Below, one piece after another: positions 1-7,319 of a stretch of DNA of 22,486 bases (positions are counted from its first letter, which is position 1; each line of letters starts with the position of its first letter). Position numbers and translations under genes: made by a program. The stretch covers positions 1 through 22,486 of IMG/VR virus record IMGVR_UViG_3300029309_000376, one strand, 5' to 3'. The stretch comes from a virus. The notes beneath the pieces are model-generated. The model was not told the DNA's origin. It searched no databases and saw only the letters and a program-made list of their open reading frames with translations.

Positions 1-186
1 CAAATCGAAGAGAACATTGGCGAGAAAGTGTTTTTTATGAGCGAGACAGAAGTGTTGGACGAACTAATGATGCATGGGGTTCATTACGCTGTACATGCCG
101 AAGACTTGGAGGATGAGCGGTTCATGGAGGAAGCTAGGGAAGAGCTTTGCAAGAAACTCCTAGAAGAATATCAGTCAAGTTACTAG
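1..186 (+). CDS. 3' part of a small acidic protein of unknown function
   Basis: An open frame runs from the left edge to a TAG at 184-186, giving 61 residues. The gene is either cut by the edge or starts at the ATG at 37-39, which has a weak purine stretch (GGCGAG) upstream. The visible part is rich in Glu, Asp and Met, with a C-terminal charged helix containing EEAREELCKKLLEEY. I recognise no domain. It lies directly upstream of the repeat array at 193-309 and on the same strand as the following small genes, so it probably belongs to the same early or regulatory module. It is supported only by its open frame and position. Confidence 0.5.
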   Translation, partial: QIEENIGEKVFFMSETEVLDELMMHGVHYAVHAEDLEDERFMEEAREELCKKLLEEYQSSY

Positions 187-192
187 CCCCAA

Positions 193-275
193 TTTGTTCA
201 ACTGAACTTTTTATTTGTTCAACTGAACTTTTTATTTATCCAACTGGCTTTTAATTTATCCAACTGGACTTGACA
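193..275. repeat. Four tandem ~21-bp repeats with dyad cores, operator-like array
   Basis: Four near-direct repeats start at 193, 214, 235 and 255, with a period of 21, 21 and 20 bp (about two helical turns). Copies 1 and 2 share the core GTTCAACTGAAC (196-207 and 217-228), a perfect dyad with 5-bp arms around AC. Copies 3 and 4 have the core changed to TCCA-AC-TGG(C/A) (239-248 and 259-268). In copy 4 the T-to-C change in the left arm is matched by A-to-G in the right arm, so the symmetry is kept. This is what a dimeric DNA-binding protein site looks like. Replication iterons are the alternative. Copy 4 runs into a TTGACA hexamer (270-275) that could be a -35 box. Confidence 0.75.
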
Positions 276-295
276 AAAGTTTGCAGTTTATGTCC

Positions 296-309
296 GTTCC
301 ACATGGAAC
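296..309. promoter_or_regulatory. Palindrome GTTCCA-CA-TGGAAC, probable fifth operator
   Basis: This is a perfect 6-bp inverted repeat with a CA centre, just ahead of the AGGAGG ribosome site (312-317) of the HTH gene at 323. Its TCCA/TGGA half-sites match repeats 3 and 4 of the array upstream, 39 bp centre to centre from copy 4. It lies downstream of the TTGACA at 270-275, where a bound repressor would block transcription. No convincing -10 hexamer is visible 16-18 bp after TTGACA, so the promoter itself is not proven. Confidence 0.6.
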
Positions 310-322
310 ATAGGAGGAAATA

Positions 323-535
323 ATGTCACAGAACAAAAGACTCAAAACGTATCTTGAAAACAATGGATCAATAACTGGCATGGAGGCTTGGCAGGAACTA
401 GGCATATACAGGGCTTCAGCTAGAATAAATGATCTACGACAGAGTGGTTGTGCGATAATGACTGATATGATAAAAGTCACTGACCGTTTTGGTGACGAAC
501 AGAGAGTTGCTCGATGGATACTGAAATCAGCTTGA
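323..535 (+). CDS. Small helix-turn-helix protein (HTH_39-like), candidate regulator
   Basis: This 70-aa protein has a strong AGGAGG ribosome site at 312-317, five bases before its ATG. The stretch around residues 10-45, with a G-S-I-T-G-M-E-A-W start and then LGIYRASARINDLRQSG, matches the small winged helix/HTH domain common in phages (HTH_39 type). It forms two helices that end in an Arg-rich recognition helix, followed by a beta hairpin (KVTDRFGDEQRVARWIL). It most likely binds DNA. It sits directly behind five dyad repeats, so autoregulation through those sites is a reasonable inference but not shown. Proteins of this family also occur with no known regulatory role. The 3' end overlaps the next ORF (514). 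Confidence 0.85.
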   Translation: MSQNKRLKTYLENNGSITGMEAWQELGIYRASARINDLRQSGCAIMTDMIKVTDRFGDEQRVARWILKSA

Positions 536-666
536 CTGAAGCAATAACTATCATAAAAAACCTTGCTGTAAGAATATCGGGGGTTGATGAAGATCGCCCC
601 TCATTACCCTCCGACTATCCTAGGGCTGACATAGAAGCAGCTATCAAGAGAATTGAGCGTGACTGA
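514..666 (+). CDS. 50-aa acidic protein of unknown function
   Basis: The ATG at 514 opens 50 codons to a TGA at 664-666, beginning MDTEISLTEAITIIKNL and ending AAIKRIERD. It overlaps the HTH gene by 22 bp upstream, and its TGA shares an A with the ATG of the next gene (TGATG). This makes it a plausible coupled link between its neighbours, and it fills what would otherwise be a gap in the module. It is predicted mostly helical with a Pro-rich middle (DRPSLPSDYP). The purine-rich AGAGAG 8 bases before the ATG could serve as ribosome site. No family recognised. Confidence 0.6.
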   Translation: MDTEISLTEAITIIKNLAVRISGVDEDRPSLPSDYPRADIEAAIKRIERD

Positions 667-905
667 TGAAAACTCTAGCTTTCTTGCTAGTTGTTGCGTT
701 TCAAGAAACGCCATATCAGCTTGTTTCAGACACTTCCGTAGCAGAGATATACATTCACCTCCCACATTGCGTTAGACGCGCTCAGACGCTCTCACAGGCG
801 CAGAGACACTTCGATCATGTTAAAGTTACCTGTACACCAACACTGATTGACCTTAAAGAACCTGGTTATGACGTAAGAATCATAGGAGTGAGCAATGAAC
901 GATGA
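666..905 (+). CDS. Small protein with hydrophobic N-terminus, unknown function
   Basis: This is a 79-aa ORF whose ATG overlaps the preceding TGA, so it is probably read by translational coupling. Residues 1-13 (K-T-L-A-F-L-L-V-V-A-F) look like a short export signal or membrane anchor, although the hydrophobic stretch is brief. The remainder is soluble, with Cys at about 35 and 56 and His-rich patches. It overlaps the next gene by 11 bp. No domain recognised. Its place behind an HTH gene in a run of small ORFs fits an accessory early protein. Confidence 0.6.
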   Translation: MKTLAFLLVVAFQETPYQLVSDTSVAEIYIHLPHCVRRAQTLSQAQRHFDHVKVTCTPTLIDLKEPGYDVRIIGVSNER

Positions 906-1107
906 AGACTTTGCTAGTGAGTTAATACACGCCATAGATCATTTGAGTTCAGAAATACAGAGATCGGCTGATATAATTAAAAGATCAACTGATATGAACA
1001 GTGAATTGTTTTTACGCTTGTGTGATCAGTTACAGACATTTGAGAATGCTTTGAGGGAGTTAATCGAGGAAGTAGATGAGCAGAAAAGGTTGACAGTGAA
1101 ACATTGA
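895..1107 (+). CDS. 70-aa predicted coiled-coil protein, unknown function
   Basis: The ATG at 895 is preceded by a good AGGAGTGAG site (884-892) lying inside the end of the previous gene. The 70 residues are almost all helix-forming and charged, with heptad-like hydrophobics (L-I-H-A-I-D-H-L, I-I-K-R-S, L-R-L-C-D-Q-L, F-E-N-A-L, L-I-E-E-V), which predicts a coiled coil or helical hairpin. No known motif. It is the last clear gene of the plus-strand module before the terminator at 1169-1192. Confidence 0.7.
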   Translation: MNDEDFASELIHAIDHLSSEIQRSADIIKRSTDMNSELFLRLCDQLQTFENALRELIEEVDEQKRLTVKH

Positions 1108-1116
1108 GGAATTATT

Positions 1117-1194
1117 GTGTCAGAGCATATTCATTTTCCTTTAATTTTCATGATCAATTGTTGGTTGGGGGGCTGTAACAAGCCCCTTTTTTAA
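1117..1194 (+). CDS. Possible 25-aa hydrophobic peptide running through the terminator
   Basis: A GTG at 1117 has GAGGA at 1106-1110, six bases upstream, overlapping the TGA of the preceding gene. The frame encodes 25 residues ending C-W-L-G-G-C-N-K-P-L-F and stops with TAA at 1192-1194. Residues 6-20 are hydrophobic enough for a membrane helix, with two Cys. The last third is encoded by the terminator stem and U-tract, so translation would unfold the terminator. The ribosome site is the only positive evidence; chance is a real alternative. Confidence 0.3.
   Translation: MSEHIHFPLIFMINCWLGGCNKPLF
1169..1192 (+). terminator. Intrinsic terminator ending the plus-strand module
   Basis: The perfect stem GGGGCT (1169-1174) / AGCCCC (1181-1186) with loop GTAACA is followed by six T (1187-1192). 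It works for the plus strand only: on the minus strand the stem is followed by a C/A-rich run, not T. Its U-tract overlaps the stop codon of the convergent minus-strand gene (1191-1193). Confidence 0.9.
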
Positions 1195-4073
1195 TCTTGA
1201 AGTTCATTAAACCTCTCTGCACCACCCCCAAAATGAGCGTAAATGATTGGTCCCATAATAGGTATTGCTTTTAGCGTAGTCTCAAGATTTGGTTCATCTT
1301 TAAATGGAGCAGATCCAAGTTTTGTTGCAGCATCAATTACAGGTGTTGCAGGAGCAATGTAATTTATTACTGCACCTTTAATATCACCTCTTTCCAAGTA
1401 TCGTTCTGATACATATTTAGATATTCCATATACTCCAAGAAGAGACCATATAGCTCTACCTGGCAAACTTTCTGGCTTTATTTCTCTGCCCAAAAGCGTA
1501 TCTTTAACGATCTGAGTTGTCGTGTTTGCCGCTGTCAAATAACCTGCAAGCAAAGCCATTTGTTTTGCTGCATTTACCTTATTACCTTTCCTCCATTCTT
1601 TAACAACATTATTTCTGACAACATCTAATTGTTTTAAAGTAAAAGATTTAAGCATATACAATAAACGCCCATTTGCACTGTTTAAATATGCCTCTGGCAT
1701 TTCACTTAAAGAAACGGGTTGTACATCAGACAGTTTGTTGAATGCATAAAGGCGTACATTGTCCGATTTAATTCCAAGTTTTAGGTCTGATATAAGTGAA
1801 TCGGTTTCATCTTGAAAGATCGCTTGCACTTCTTTTTTAAATTTGTTTTCTCCTTGTTTTGTTTTTATTTGATTAGTAGCTTTTCTTAGAGATGCATTTA
1901 CCAATGTCTCTTTCCCAAGCCTATCTATCGTTGCAAATCTTGATTTTCTAAAAGCAAAATCTAACAACGCTGCTGTTTTACTTGGTTCTCCCCCAAGTTC
2001 TTTAGATATTTGACTTATACCTAAATCAACTAAGTTTATATTTTTAGTGCCAAAAGCGGCTGCTATAGTATTCCTAAACCCATGCAAAGCCATGCTTGAC
2101 CCTAAATCGCCAAGTTGTGTTATTGCTGAAATCGGATTAGCTATAGTCCCAAGATAACCAAGATTTCTTAATGCTTGCATAGGTTGGGCTGGACTTTGCT
2201 CACCTTCAATAAATCTTGCTTTTAACAGTTCTGACAAACTTGATTGTTGTTCAGGTGTTAACTTGTATAACTCATCATCAATTATTTTTCCAATAGATAA
2301 ATTAGCATCAAATTGCCCCAATGCATTTGATGTTGCATTACGCCCAAAAAAATTACGTCTTTCAATATCGTTTACTGCACCAGCTAGGTAAGTAGTCAAT
2401 GACTCTTCCGCAGAAGCATAAAAGTCATCCTGATATGGTTTTACTTCAATATTTGTTCGCTCTTTTGCAAATTTAAATTTATTGCCATCCGTTGATATTT
2501 TGTAACCCCTCATAAACAAATCAATCAATTCAGATCGTTTTTCAGGGGGAATATCATTAACTGCAATATTTGTTTTATCTGCATACGTTTTTAATACTTT
2601 GTCAATTTTACCAGCCTCTTTTACTCCTAGGCTTTCCCTTAATCCCTCTAAATCTTTTACAAGTCGTGGAAAATATTGAGGGATCTTTTCAAATGTATGA
2701 CCAGCCAAGAGCAAATCACTTCCTGTTTTATCTAATCTTGCTTGCACCCTTTCCCAAGAGGCTAATAATTTTTCACCATTATCCTTTCCAACTTTTGACA
2801 TTAAACTTTCAGCTTCTTTAAATGCACCATTATATAAACTTCTAGTAATTCGTTTTTTTATTTCAGGCGATGCTGTTCTAAGTTCATCAATAAATGGCTT
2901 TACATTATTTAATGCCTCATCTGTTTTGCTATGAATATTAAACTCATATCGCCTTAATCGTGCAAATACAGGTTCTGAAATATCTTTAACTCTAGTGCTC
3001 AAAGCACCTAAATATTTATCAATACCTTCACTAAATCTTCGACTTAATGCACTATTTCTTTTTACTGAATGCTCAAATGCTTTTGCTGCTTCTGTTGCGT
3101 GTTTGGGTATAAATATTTCACGACCTGTATTAGTTAAAGCTGCATTCAATTTAAAAATATCAATATCTGTATCTGCTATTCCTTCACTTACAGTATTAAT
3201 TATTTTGCCATCTTGAACTTTTTCTAAAATTTGCACTTGAGCATCATCAATAAGTTTATCAGCAGCTTTTTGCTGCACTCTTGATGTATATCTAGTTGCT
3301 AATGATCTTGTTCCTGCTATTAAAGCAGTTCCACCAGCAGCAGACAAAGCCGCTGTTTTTGCCGCTTTTTCTACATCAACTTGCCCTGTTTTTGCTAAAT
3401 CTTCTGTTGCTGAAAATACACCGCCTAATCCAGCCGATATTCCAGCAACTGCCTTAAGACTCTGACCTACAGGAAGTAATGTAGTTGGATCAACAACTGC
3501 TTTTGCAACTGATCCTGCTGTTGCTGCAAAGCCATCATTATTTGGTGTAAAAAACTGTCCATATTCAAGTTGTAACTCGCGTTCTTTTTCAAGTGCAAGC
3601 AACTCTCTTCTTTGTTGTGGTGTTGAATCAACAAACTCTTTACCATAAACATCTGTTGCTGTATATGATTTAGAGTCATATTCATTAAAGGTATTTAAAT
3701 ATTCAGGAGCTATTTCTGGAAATAACGATTGCAAGTAAGTTGACACATTAGAAATTATCGTGCTTCCTGCATCAAACGAATACAAAAATTGTTTAAATGC
3801 ATTTTCATTATCAGGCTTAATAAGCTCTAATGTTTCTGAATCTTTTTCTTTTTGAGCAAGAATATCGCCAACTTTAACACCTGCATCCTGCAATGTTTTT
3901 GACGAATTTATTTCTTCTTGTGTAATCGTTTGTGTTTTAAAATATTTATTTTGTCCATCCGAAAATACCCTTTCAATTGATCCATCATCTAAGAATAAAT
4001 CTCCTGGCATAATACCATTTTGCTGAAGATATGCAGATTGTTGAATGTCTGATAATTTTACTTGTCTGCTCAT
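1191..4073 (-). CDS. Large probable internal virion (DNA ejection) protein
   Basis: This 960-aa protein is the last gene of the virion module and starts two bases after the stop of the 317-aa gene. The first ~110 residues are polar. Residues around 180-260 are Ala/Gly-rich and partly hydrophobic (TAALSAAGGTALIAGTRSL), and a second Ala/Leu-rich segment lies near 850-870. The long middle is helical and charged. Size, terminal position after two other Ala/Gln-rich helical proteins, and membrane-like patches fit the internal core or ejection proteins of podoviruses (T7 gp16-like or P22 gp16/gp20-like role). No catalytic motif is seen, and no lytic transglycosylase signature (E-S-x-x or G-L-M-Q) stands out. 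The DNA is visibly more AT-rich than the capsid and portal genes. Function is inferred from context and architecture only. Confidence 0.6.
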   Translation of the reverse strand: MSRQVKLSDIQQSAYLQQNGIMPGDLFLDDGSIERVFSDGQNKYFKTQTITQEEINSSKTLQDAGVKVGDILAQKEKDSETLELIKPDNENAFKQFLYSFDAGSTIISNVSTYLQSLFPEIAPEYLNTFNEYDSKSYTATDVYGKEFVDSTPQQRRELLALEKERELQLEYGQFFTPNNDGFAATAGSVAKAVVDPTTLLPVGQSLKAVAGISAGLGGVFSATEDLAKTGQVDVEKAAKTAALSAAGGTALIAGTRSLATRYTSRVQQKAADKLIDDAQVQILEKVQDGKIINTVSEGIADTDIDIFKLNAALTNTGREIFIPKHATEAAKAFEHSVKRNSALSRRFSEGIDKYLGALSTRVKDISEPVFARLRRYEFNIHSKTDEALNNVKPFIDELRTASPEIKKRITRSLYNGAFKEAESLMSKVGKDNGEKLLASWERVQARLDKTGSDLLLAGHTFEKIPQYFPRLVKDLEGLRESLGVKEAGKIDKVLKTYADKTNIAVNDIPPEKRSELIDLFMRGYKISTDGNKFKFAKERTNIEVKPYQDDFYASAEESLTTYLAGAVNDIERRNFFGRNATSNALGQFDANLSIGKIIDDELYKLTPEQQSSLSELLKARFIEGEQSPAQPMQALRNLGYLGTIANPISAITQLGDLGSSMALHGFRNTIAAAFGTKNINLVDLGISQISKELGGEPSKTAALLDFAFRKSRFATIDRLGKETLVNASLRKATNQIKTKQGENKFKKEVQAIFQDETDSLISDLKLGIKSDNVRLYAFNKLSDVQPVSLSEMPEAYLNSANGRLLYMLKSFTLKQLDVVRNNVVKEWRKGNKVNAAKQMALLAGYLTAANTTTQIVKDTLLGREIKPESLPGRAIWSLLGVYGISKYVSERYLERGDIKGAVINYIAPATPVIDAATKLGSAPFKDEPNLETTLKAIPIMGPIIYAHFGGGAERFNELQD

Positions 4074-4075
4074 AC

Positions 4076-5029
4076 TTAATCTTTAATTGTTCTTCCTGCA
4101 AAAGGATCGTCGCCTGAATCAGGTGCATTGGAATTAGGTGAAACTGTAGCGTTGTTTAAATCACTTTCAATACCTTTCAAAACATTCCCAATCACCTTAA
4201 CAAGAGGCTCACTCACATTATTTGATTTATTATTTTCTATTTGTTGTTTTATTTCTAAAAACACAGCATCTTTGTTAGGTTTATCTAAAAAAGGCAAAAT
4301 ATTCGTCAAAGAGAAACCTGATGATAAAGATGAATCTGGAAAGTTTTCATTTATAATAGCTTGAAAGGAGTTTTCTTCTGCTTTACTTACAGAAGTAACA
4401 ACATTTGGAACTTTTTCTTTGGGCTTGTTTGATGTTAAATTATCAAGTGTTGTTGCTGTATAATTCTGACCATCAAACTTATATGCTTTAGCATTTTCTC
4501 CAGGCTGACTCATAAATACAATTTGTACTTCATTGCCATCCGAGTCATAATATGTTTTCACAGCAGATGCAGTTGCTTTGCCATTTAAATTTCTTACTGC
4601 TGCTGCAATTAAATTTGAATCTCCACTTTCAATCATTAATTTAGCTATTGGATTATTTTTAGCTTCAGCCAACTTAGTTAATGCAGATATAGTATTTTGT
4701 TTTTGCGATTCTTCACGAACTCTTTTGTCTTCCGCTTGTTGCAATTGATTCAACCGTAATATAGTTGGAGCTAGATTTACTCTAGCTTCTGCTCTTTGAT
4801 CTGGATTTAATGCCATTACGCTGTCTTGTAAACTAGAAATTAATCCCCCCACTGATGTTAAATCAGCCTCTTTAGAAGCTAATCTTTGCATAGCTCTTTC
4901 CTGGTTAGTTAGGAACTGATTGGGATTTCGTCCTAATAGCCCAGCAACACCTTGTCTAGTTCGTCTTGTACCAAGGTTAACTAGATCCATTGCTGCTTGT
5001 GATGGTTGTCCTGTAAGTAATCTTGCCAT
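4076..5029 (-). CDS. Probable internal virion protein, 317 aa
   Basis: The ATG at 5029 is preceded by AGGTGAATT. The protein begins with a basic, Ala/Gly/Leu-rich segment (RLLTGQPSQAAMDLVNLG). It continues as a helical region with Gln/Arg/Ala (residues about 40-135), a beta-like patch near 155-195, and a polar Asn/Ser-rich C-terminus ending DDPFAGRTIKD. No enzymatic motif. Its neighbours of 343 and 960 aa are similar in style, so the three probably form the ejection apparatus or capsid core. A tail-associated structural role cannot be excluded. Confidence 0.5.
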   Translation of the reverse strand: MARLLTGQPSQAAMDLVNLGTRRTRQGVAGLLGRNPNQFLTNQERAMQRLASKEADLTSVGGLISSLQDSVMALNPDQRAEARVNLAPTILRLNQLQQAEDKRVREESQKQNTISALTKLAEAKNNPIAKLMIESGDSNLIAAAVRNLNGKATASAVKTYYDSDGNEVQIVFMSQPGENAKAYKFDGQNYTATTLDNLTSNKPKEKVPNVVTSVSKAEENSFQAIINENFPDSSLSSGFSLTNILPFLDKPNKDAVFLEIKQQIENNKSNNVSEPLVKVIGNVLKGIESDLNNATVSPNSNAPDSGDDPFAGRTIKD

Positions 5030-5036
5030 AATTCAC

Positions 5037-6068
5037 CTATCCAAATATTCCACCAAGTAAACCACCAATAGCACCTTGCGCTAATGGATTCTGATCAAGA
5101 AACTGCCCAAATCCTGTGTCTGATAAAGCACCTAACACTATGTCATCTAATCCTTCTCGACCTTCTTCACCTAACAAACCTTGTAAAAGATTTGCATCTC
5201 GTTGATCTCTTAAAACATTTGCCGCTTGGTTTGCAAGAATAAGTTGTTCAATGCCTGTTCGTCCTGTATTTGTTGCTGCTGTTAGTACGTTCTTTTGCAA
5301 ATCTTGCGGTAAAGTTGCTACATCTCTACCTGCCGCTAATCCTGCTAGTGCTTGACTTTGAGGGCTGTAACCGGCCTCTAACAAGCCTTGCGTCAAAGCC
5401 AGATCATCTGCTCTTTCCTGTCTTGCTGCTTCAATCGCTGTAAGTGCATCTCTTGCTCTTTGCTCTTCAATTACTTGCTGTCGTCCAAATAAGTTAGGAT
5501 TACCACCACCATAAGCATCAAGACCTAAACCCAATCGACCTGCTGCATTCTCAGCATTTAAAAGACCCTGTAACTCTCTGTTTCTTTGTGGCTGTCGTAT
5601 TGCTTCAAGACGATCAAATATTTCCTGCTCTCTTTGTGATCGGCTTGCTCCTAACCCTTGAATACCTGTCAAAGCTTGTGTAAGAGCCTGGTCCTGTATA
5701 TCTCGTGGAGTCTGACCTAAAGTAACACCAAAACCACCTTCAGGTGTTGTTGCTGTAGTCGCTAAGTCTGTTGTGACAGTAAAGGGTCTAAATGTACCTC
5801 TACGCTCTGTATCAGCAATTAATTGATCTGCTAAAGCAACCGCTTGCCGACCAAGTTGTTCCTGTCTTTGAATGCCTTGATTAGCTACTACTGATCCTGT
5901 TGCTGTTGTTAATAAATTACTCAGCAAACCAAGCGGATTTGCATTTGGATCATTTACAGGAGAACCAAACTCTCCATAAGGATCATTTGGATCAAAAGTA
6001 GATGATGATTGGGCATTAACAGACGTTGGCCCACCCAATGTAACCGCTAATAAATCTTCTTCGTCCAT
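5037..6068 (-). CDS. Probable internal virion protein, 343 aa, Gln/Ala/Gly-rich
   Basis: The ATG at 6068 has AGAGG eight bases upstream. The N-terminal 55 residues are polar with D-P-N-D-P-Y-G-E-F-G. A short Ala/Leu/Thr segment follows (NPLGLLSNLLTTATGSVVANQ), then long helices dominated by Gln, Arg, Ala and Leu. The C-terminus is hydrophobic and Gly-rich (AQGAIGGLLGGIFG), which could insert into a membrane. This architecture and the position before the 317- and 960-aa genes resemble small ejection proteins of podoviruses (compare P22 gp7 or T7 gp14 by role, not by sequence). The assignment is an inference. Confidence 0.5.
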   Translation of the reverse strand: MDEEDLLAVTLGGPTSVNAQSSSTFDPNDPYGEFGSPVNDPNANPLGLLSNLLTTATGSVVANQGIQRQEQLGRQAVALADQLIADTERRGTFRPFTVTTDLATTATTPEGGFGVTLGQTPRDIQDQALTQALTGIQGLGASRSQREQEIFDRLEAIRQPQRNRELQGLLNAENAAGRLGLGLDAYGGGNPNLFGRQQVIEEQRARDALTAIEAARQERADDLALTQGLLEAGYSPQSQALAGLAAGRDVATLPQDLQKNVLTAATNTGRTGIEQLILANQAANVLRDQRDANLLQGLLGEEGREGLDDIVLGALSDTGFGQFLDQNPLAQGAIGGLLGGIFG

Positions 6069-6076
6069 ACCAACCT

Positions 6077-6349
6077 CTACGATTTTTGCTGCATCAAGAT
6101 TAATATCTGTTTGACATCATCTTTTGTTTCAGATGTAACCTCTTCAACACGCTCTACTTTGTGCTTGATAGAAATAACCTCCCTATCAAGTTCCTGAATC
6201 TGGGTTTCATGTCGCTCAAGACGTACTTCATTATCCTGTATATCATCAGTATTACTCTGTGCTGTAGCAGATAATGTAGCGTAACTAAAAATAGTAGCAA
6301 CTGCTACTGTAGCTATAGGTAATATGCCTGTAATCGATTTTAAGTCCAT
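6077..6349 (-). CDS. N-terminally anchored coiled-coil protein, 90 aa
   Basis: Residues 7-30 form one hydrophobic helix (GILPIATVAVATIFSYATL), followed by a long acidic/basic coiled coil (about 35-88, with E-V-R-L-E-R-H-E-T-Q-I-Q-E-L-D-R-E-V). This layout resembles XhlA-type haemolysin/holin accessory proteins turned around, or i-spanin-like proteins, so a lysis role is possible. It lies between the tail chaperone and the ejection genes, far from the holin at 15511, which argues for caution. AGGA stands upstream of the ATG. Confidence 0.5.
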   Translation of the reverse strand: MDLKSITGILPIATVAVATIFSYATLSATAQSNTDDIQDNEVRLERHETQIQELDREVISIKHKVERVEEVTSETKDDVKQILILMQQKS

Positions 6350-6353
6350 GTCT

Positions 6354-6641
6354 CTATCCTAATGTAGGTTTCTTGTCTGGAAAATCAGAAGTGCTAGGCC
6401 AATCTCGTAATGCCTTACGATACGTTATATAGGCTGCGTGTTGAGGATGGTCTGTCGTTGGGACAATCCAATCGGATTCTCTAAGTTTTTGATCTCGCCA
6501 AGACCTAGCTAAAGTTTGTTTTATTTCACTTTCTGAAGGGAGACTAGATGTATCTATAGCTTCTTTGTCAATATAACTACCATCTTCAAATAGATAACGA
6601 GTCAGACCATTACTTAATTTTGTTTCACTTTTCATAGTCAT
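6354..6641 (-). CDS. Phage tail assembly chaperone-like protein
   Basis: The 95 residues contain the pattern of the tail-fibre assembly/chaperone family (Phage_tail_APC type): R-D-Q-K-L-R-E-S-D-W near residues 50-59, then a helix with Y-R-K-A-L-R-D-W-P (about 74-82) and a final FPDKKP. Proteins of this family help fold or attach tail fibres and normally sit directly behind fibre genes, as here. The ATG at 6641 overlaps the TAA of the preceding gene (TAATG). An in-frame ATG two codons later (6635) is an alternative start. Confidence 0.75.
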   Translation of the reverse strand: MTMKSETKLSNGLTRYLFEDGSYIDKEAIDTSSLPSESEIKQTLARSWRDQKLRESDWIVPTTDHPQHAAYITYRKALRDWPSTSDFPDKKPTLG

Positions 6642-7306
6642 TAATAATTACCTCTATCTAGTATATATTGAACTCCACAATTTTCGTAATTAGTAGTGCT
6701 TACTGCTCTATTCATTTGAACTTTTACATTCAAAGACGTTTCAAAACGAACACATGATTGTGGCATTTGCATTTTTGTAAATTCTAAATTTGCTACATAA
6801 CGTGTTTCGGCATCTAATGACCTAAATGATGGCCCTGTGTTATCCCAACCCACCGATGAATAAGATGGATTATTTTCCATCAACGAATAACCAAATTGTC
6901 CACTATAATTAACATTATATAACGGCCCTAAAACGGCTCGTACTTCTGCCGGAGTAAAACCTTGACCCCTACCACCAGCCTCCATAAGAATTGTTGTAGC
7001 TACACCATCAACTGTTATTGTCCAAGTAAAGTTTGTTGCATTTCCAGCACCTAATCCAGTAGACATGCTCATTGCACCTGTCATAAATCCTGCTTTTCCA
7101 GAAATATTTAAAACAGTTACATCTGTGTCTGCCGTAACAGCAGATGTTGTTTTTGCATTATATACAGCATCTGCTCCCCAAAACTCACTTTGAGTGGAAT
7201 TTACAAAATTAGTTCCATAAGCCATGGTTACATGATCAGCACCTATAGCATATTTGACCATGTTATTTGGGTCTTTGTTATATTTTACACCACCTAATAC
7301 AGCCAT
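6641..7306 (-). CDS. Tail-fibre-associated beta-rich protein, 221 aa, unknown
   Basis: A strong AAAGGAGAT site precedes the ATG at 7306. The sequence is Thr/Ser/Asn/Gly-rich with alternating hydrophobics, which predicts mostly beta structure. It has no signal peptide or membrane helix. It has two Cys near the C-terminal half (S-C-V-R-F-E and E-N-C-G-V-Q). It lies between the tail fibre gene and the tail assembly chaperone, so it is most likely a virion surface protein of the host-recognition set, perhaps a distal fibre or cap. I do not recognise the family. Confidence 0.55.
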   Translation of the reverse strand: MAVLGGVKYNKDPNNMVKYAIGADHVTMAYGTNFVNSTQSEFWGADAVYNAKTTSAVTADTDVTVLNISGKAGFMTGAMSMSTGLGAGNATNFTWTITVDGVATTILMEAGGRGQGFTPAEVRAVLGPLYNVNYSGQFGYSLMENNPSYSSVGWDNTGPSFRSLDAETRYVANLEFTKMQMPQSCVRFETSLNVKVQMNRAVSTTNYENCGVQYILDRGNY

Positions 7307-7319
7307 TATTTAATCTCCT

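Noticed and set aside
193-275. Short CRISPR-like array
   Set aside because: The repeats are direct neighbours with no distinct spacers and are only ~21 bp apart; they fit operator or iteron repeats.
270-298. Complete sigma-70 promoter for the HTH gene
   Set aside because: TTGACA is perfect, but no -10-like hexamer occurs at 16-18 bp spacing; only the -35-like element is supported.
256-480. 74-aa minus-strand ORF
   Set aside because: It is antisense to the operator region and the HTH gene, with no ribosome site; the plus-strand gene has AGGAGG and an HTH pattern.
1169-1192. Bidirectional terminator
   Set aside because: On the minus strand the stem is followed by C/A-rich sequence, so it should only act on plus-strand transcripts.
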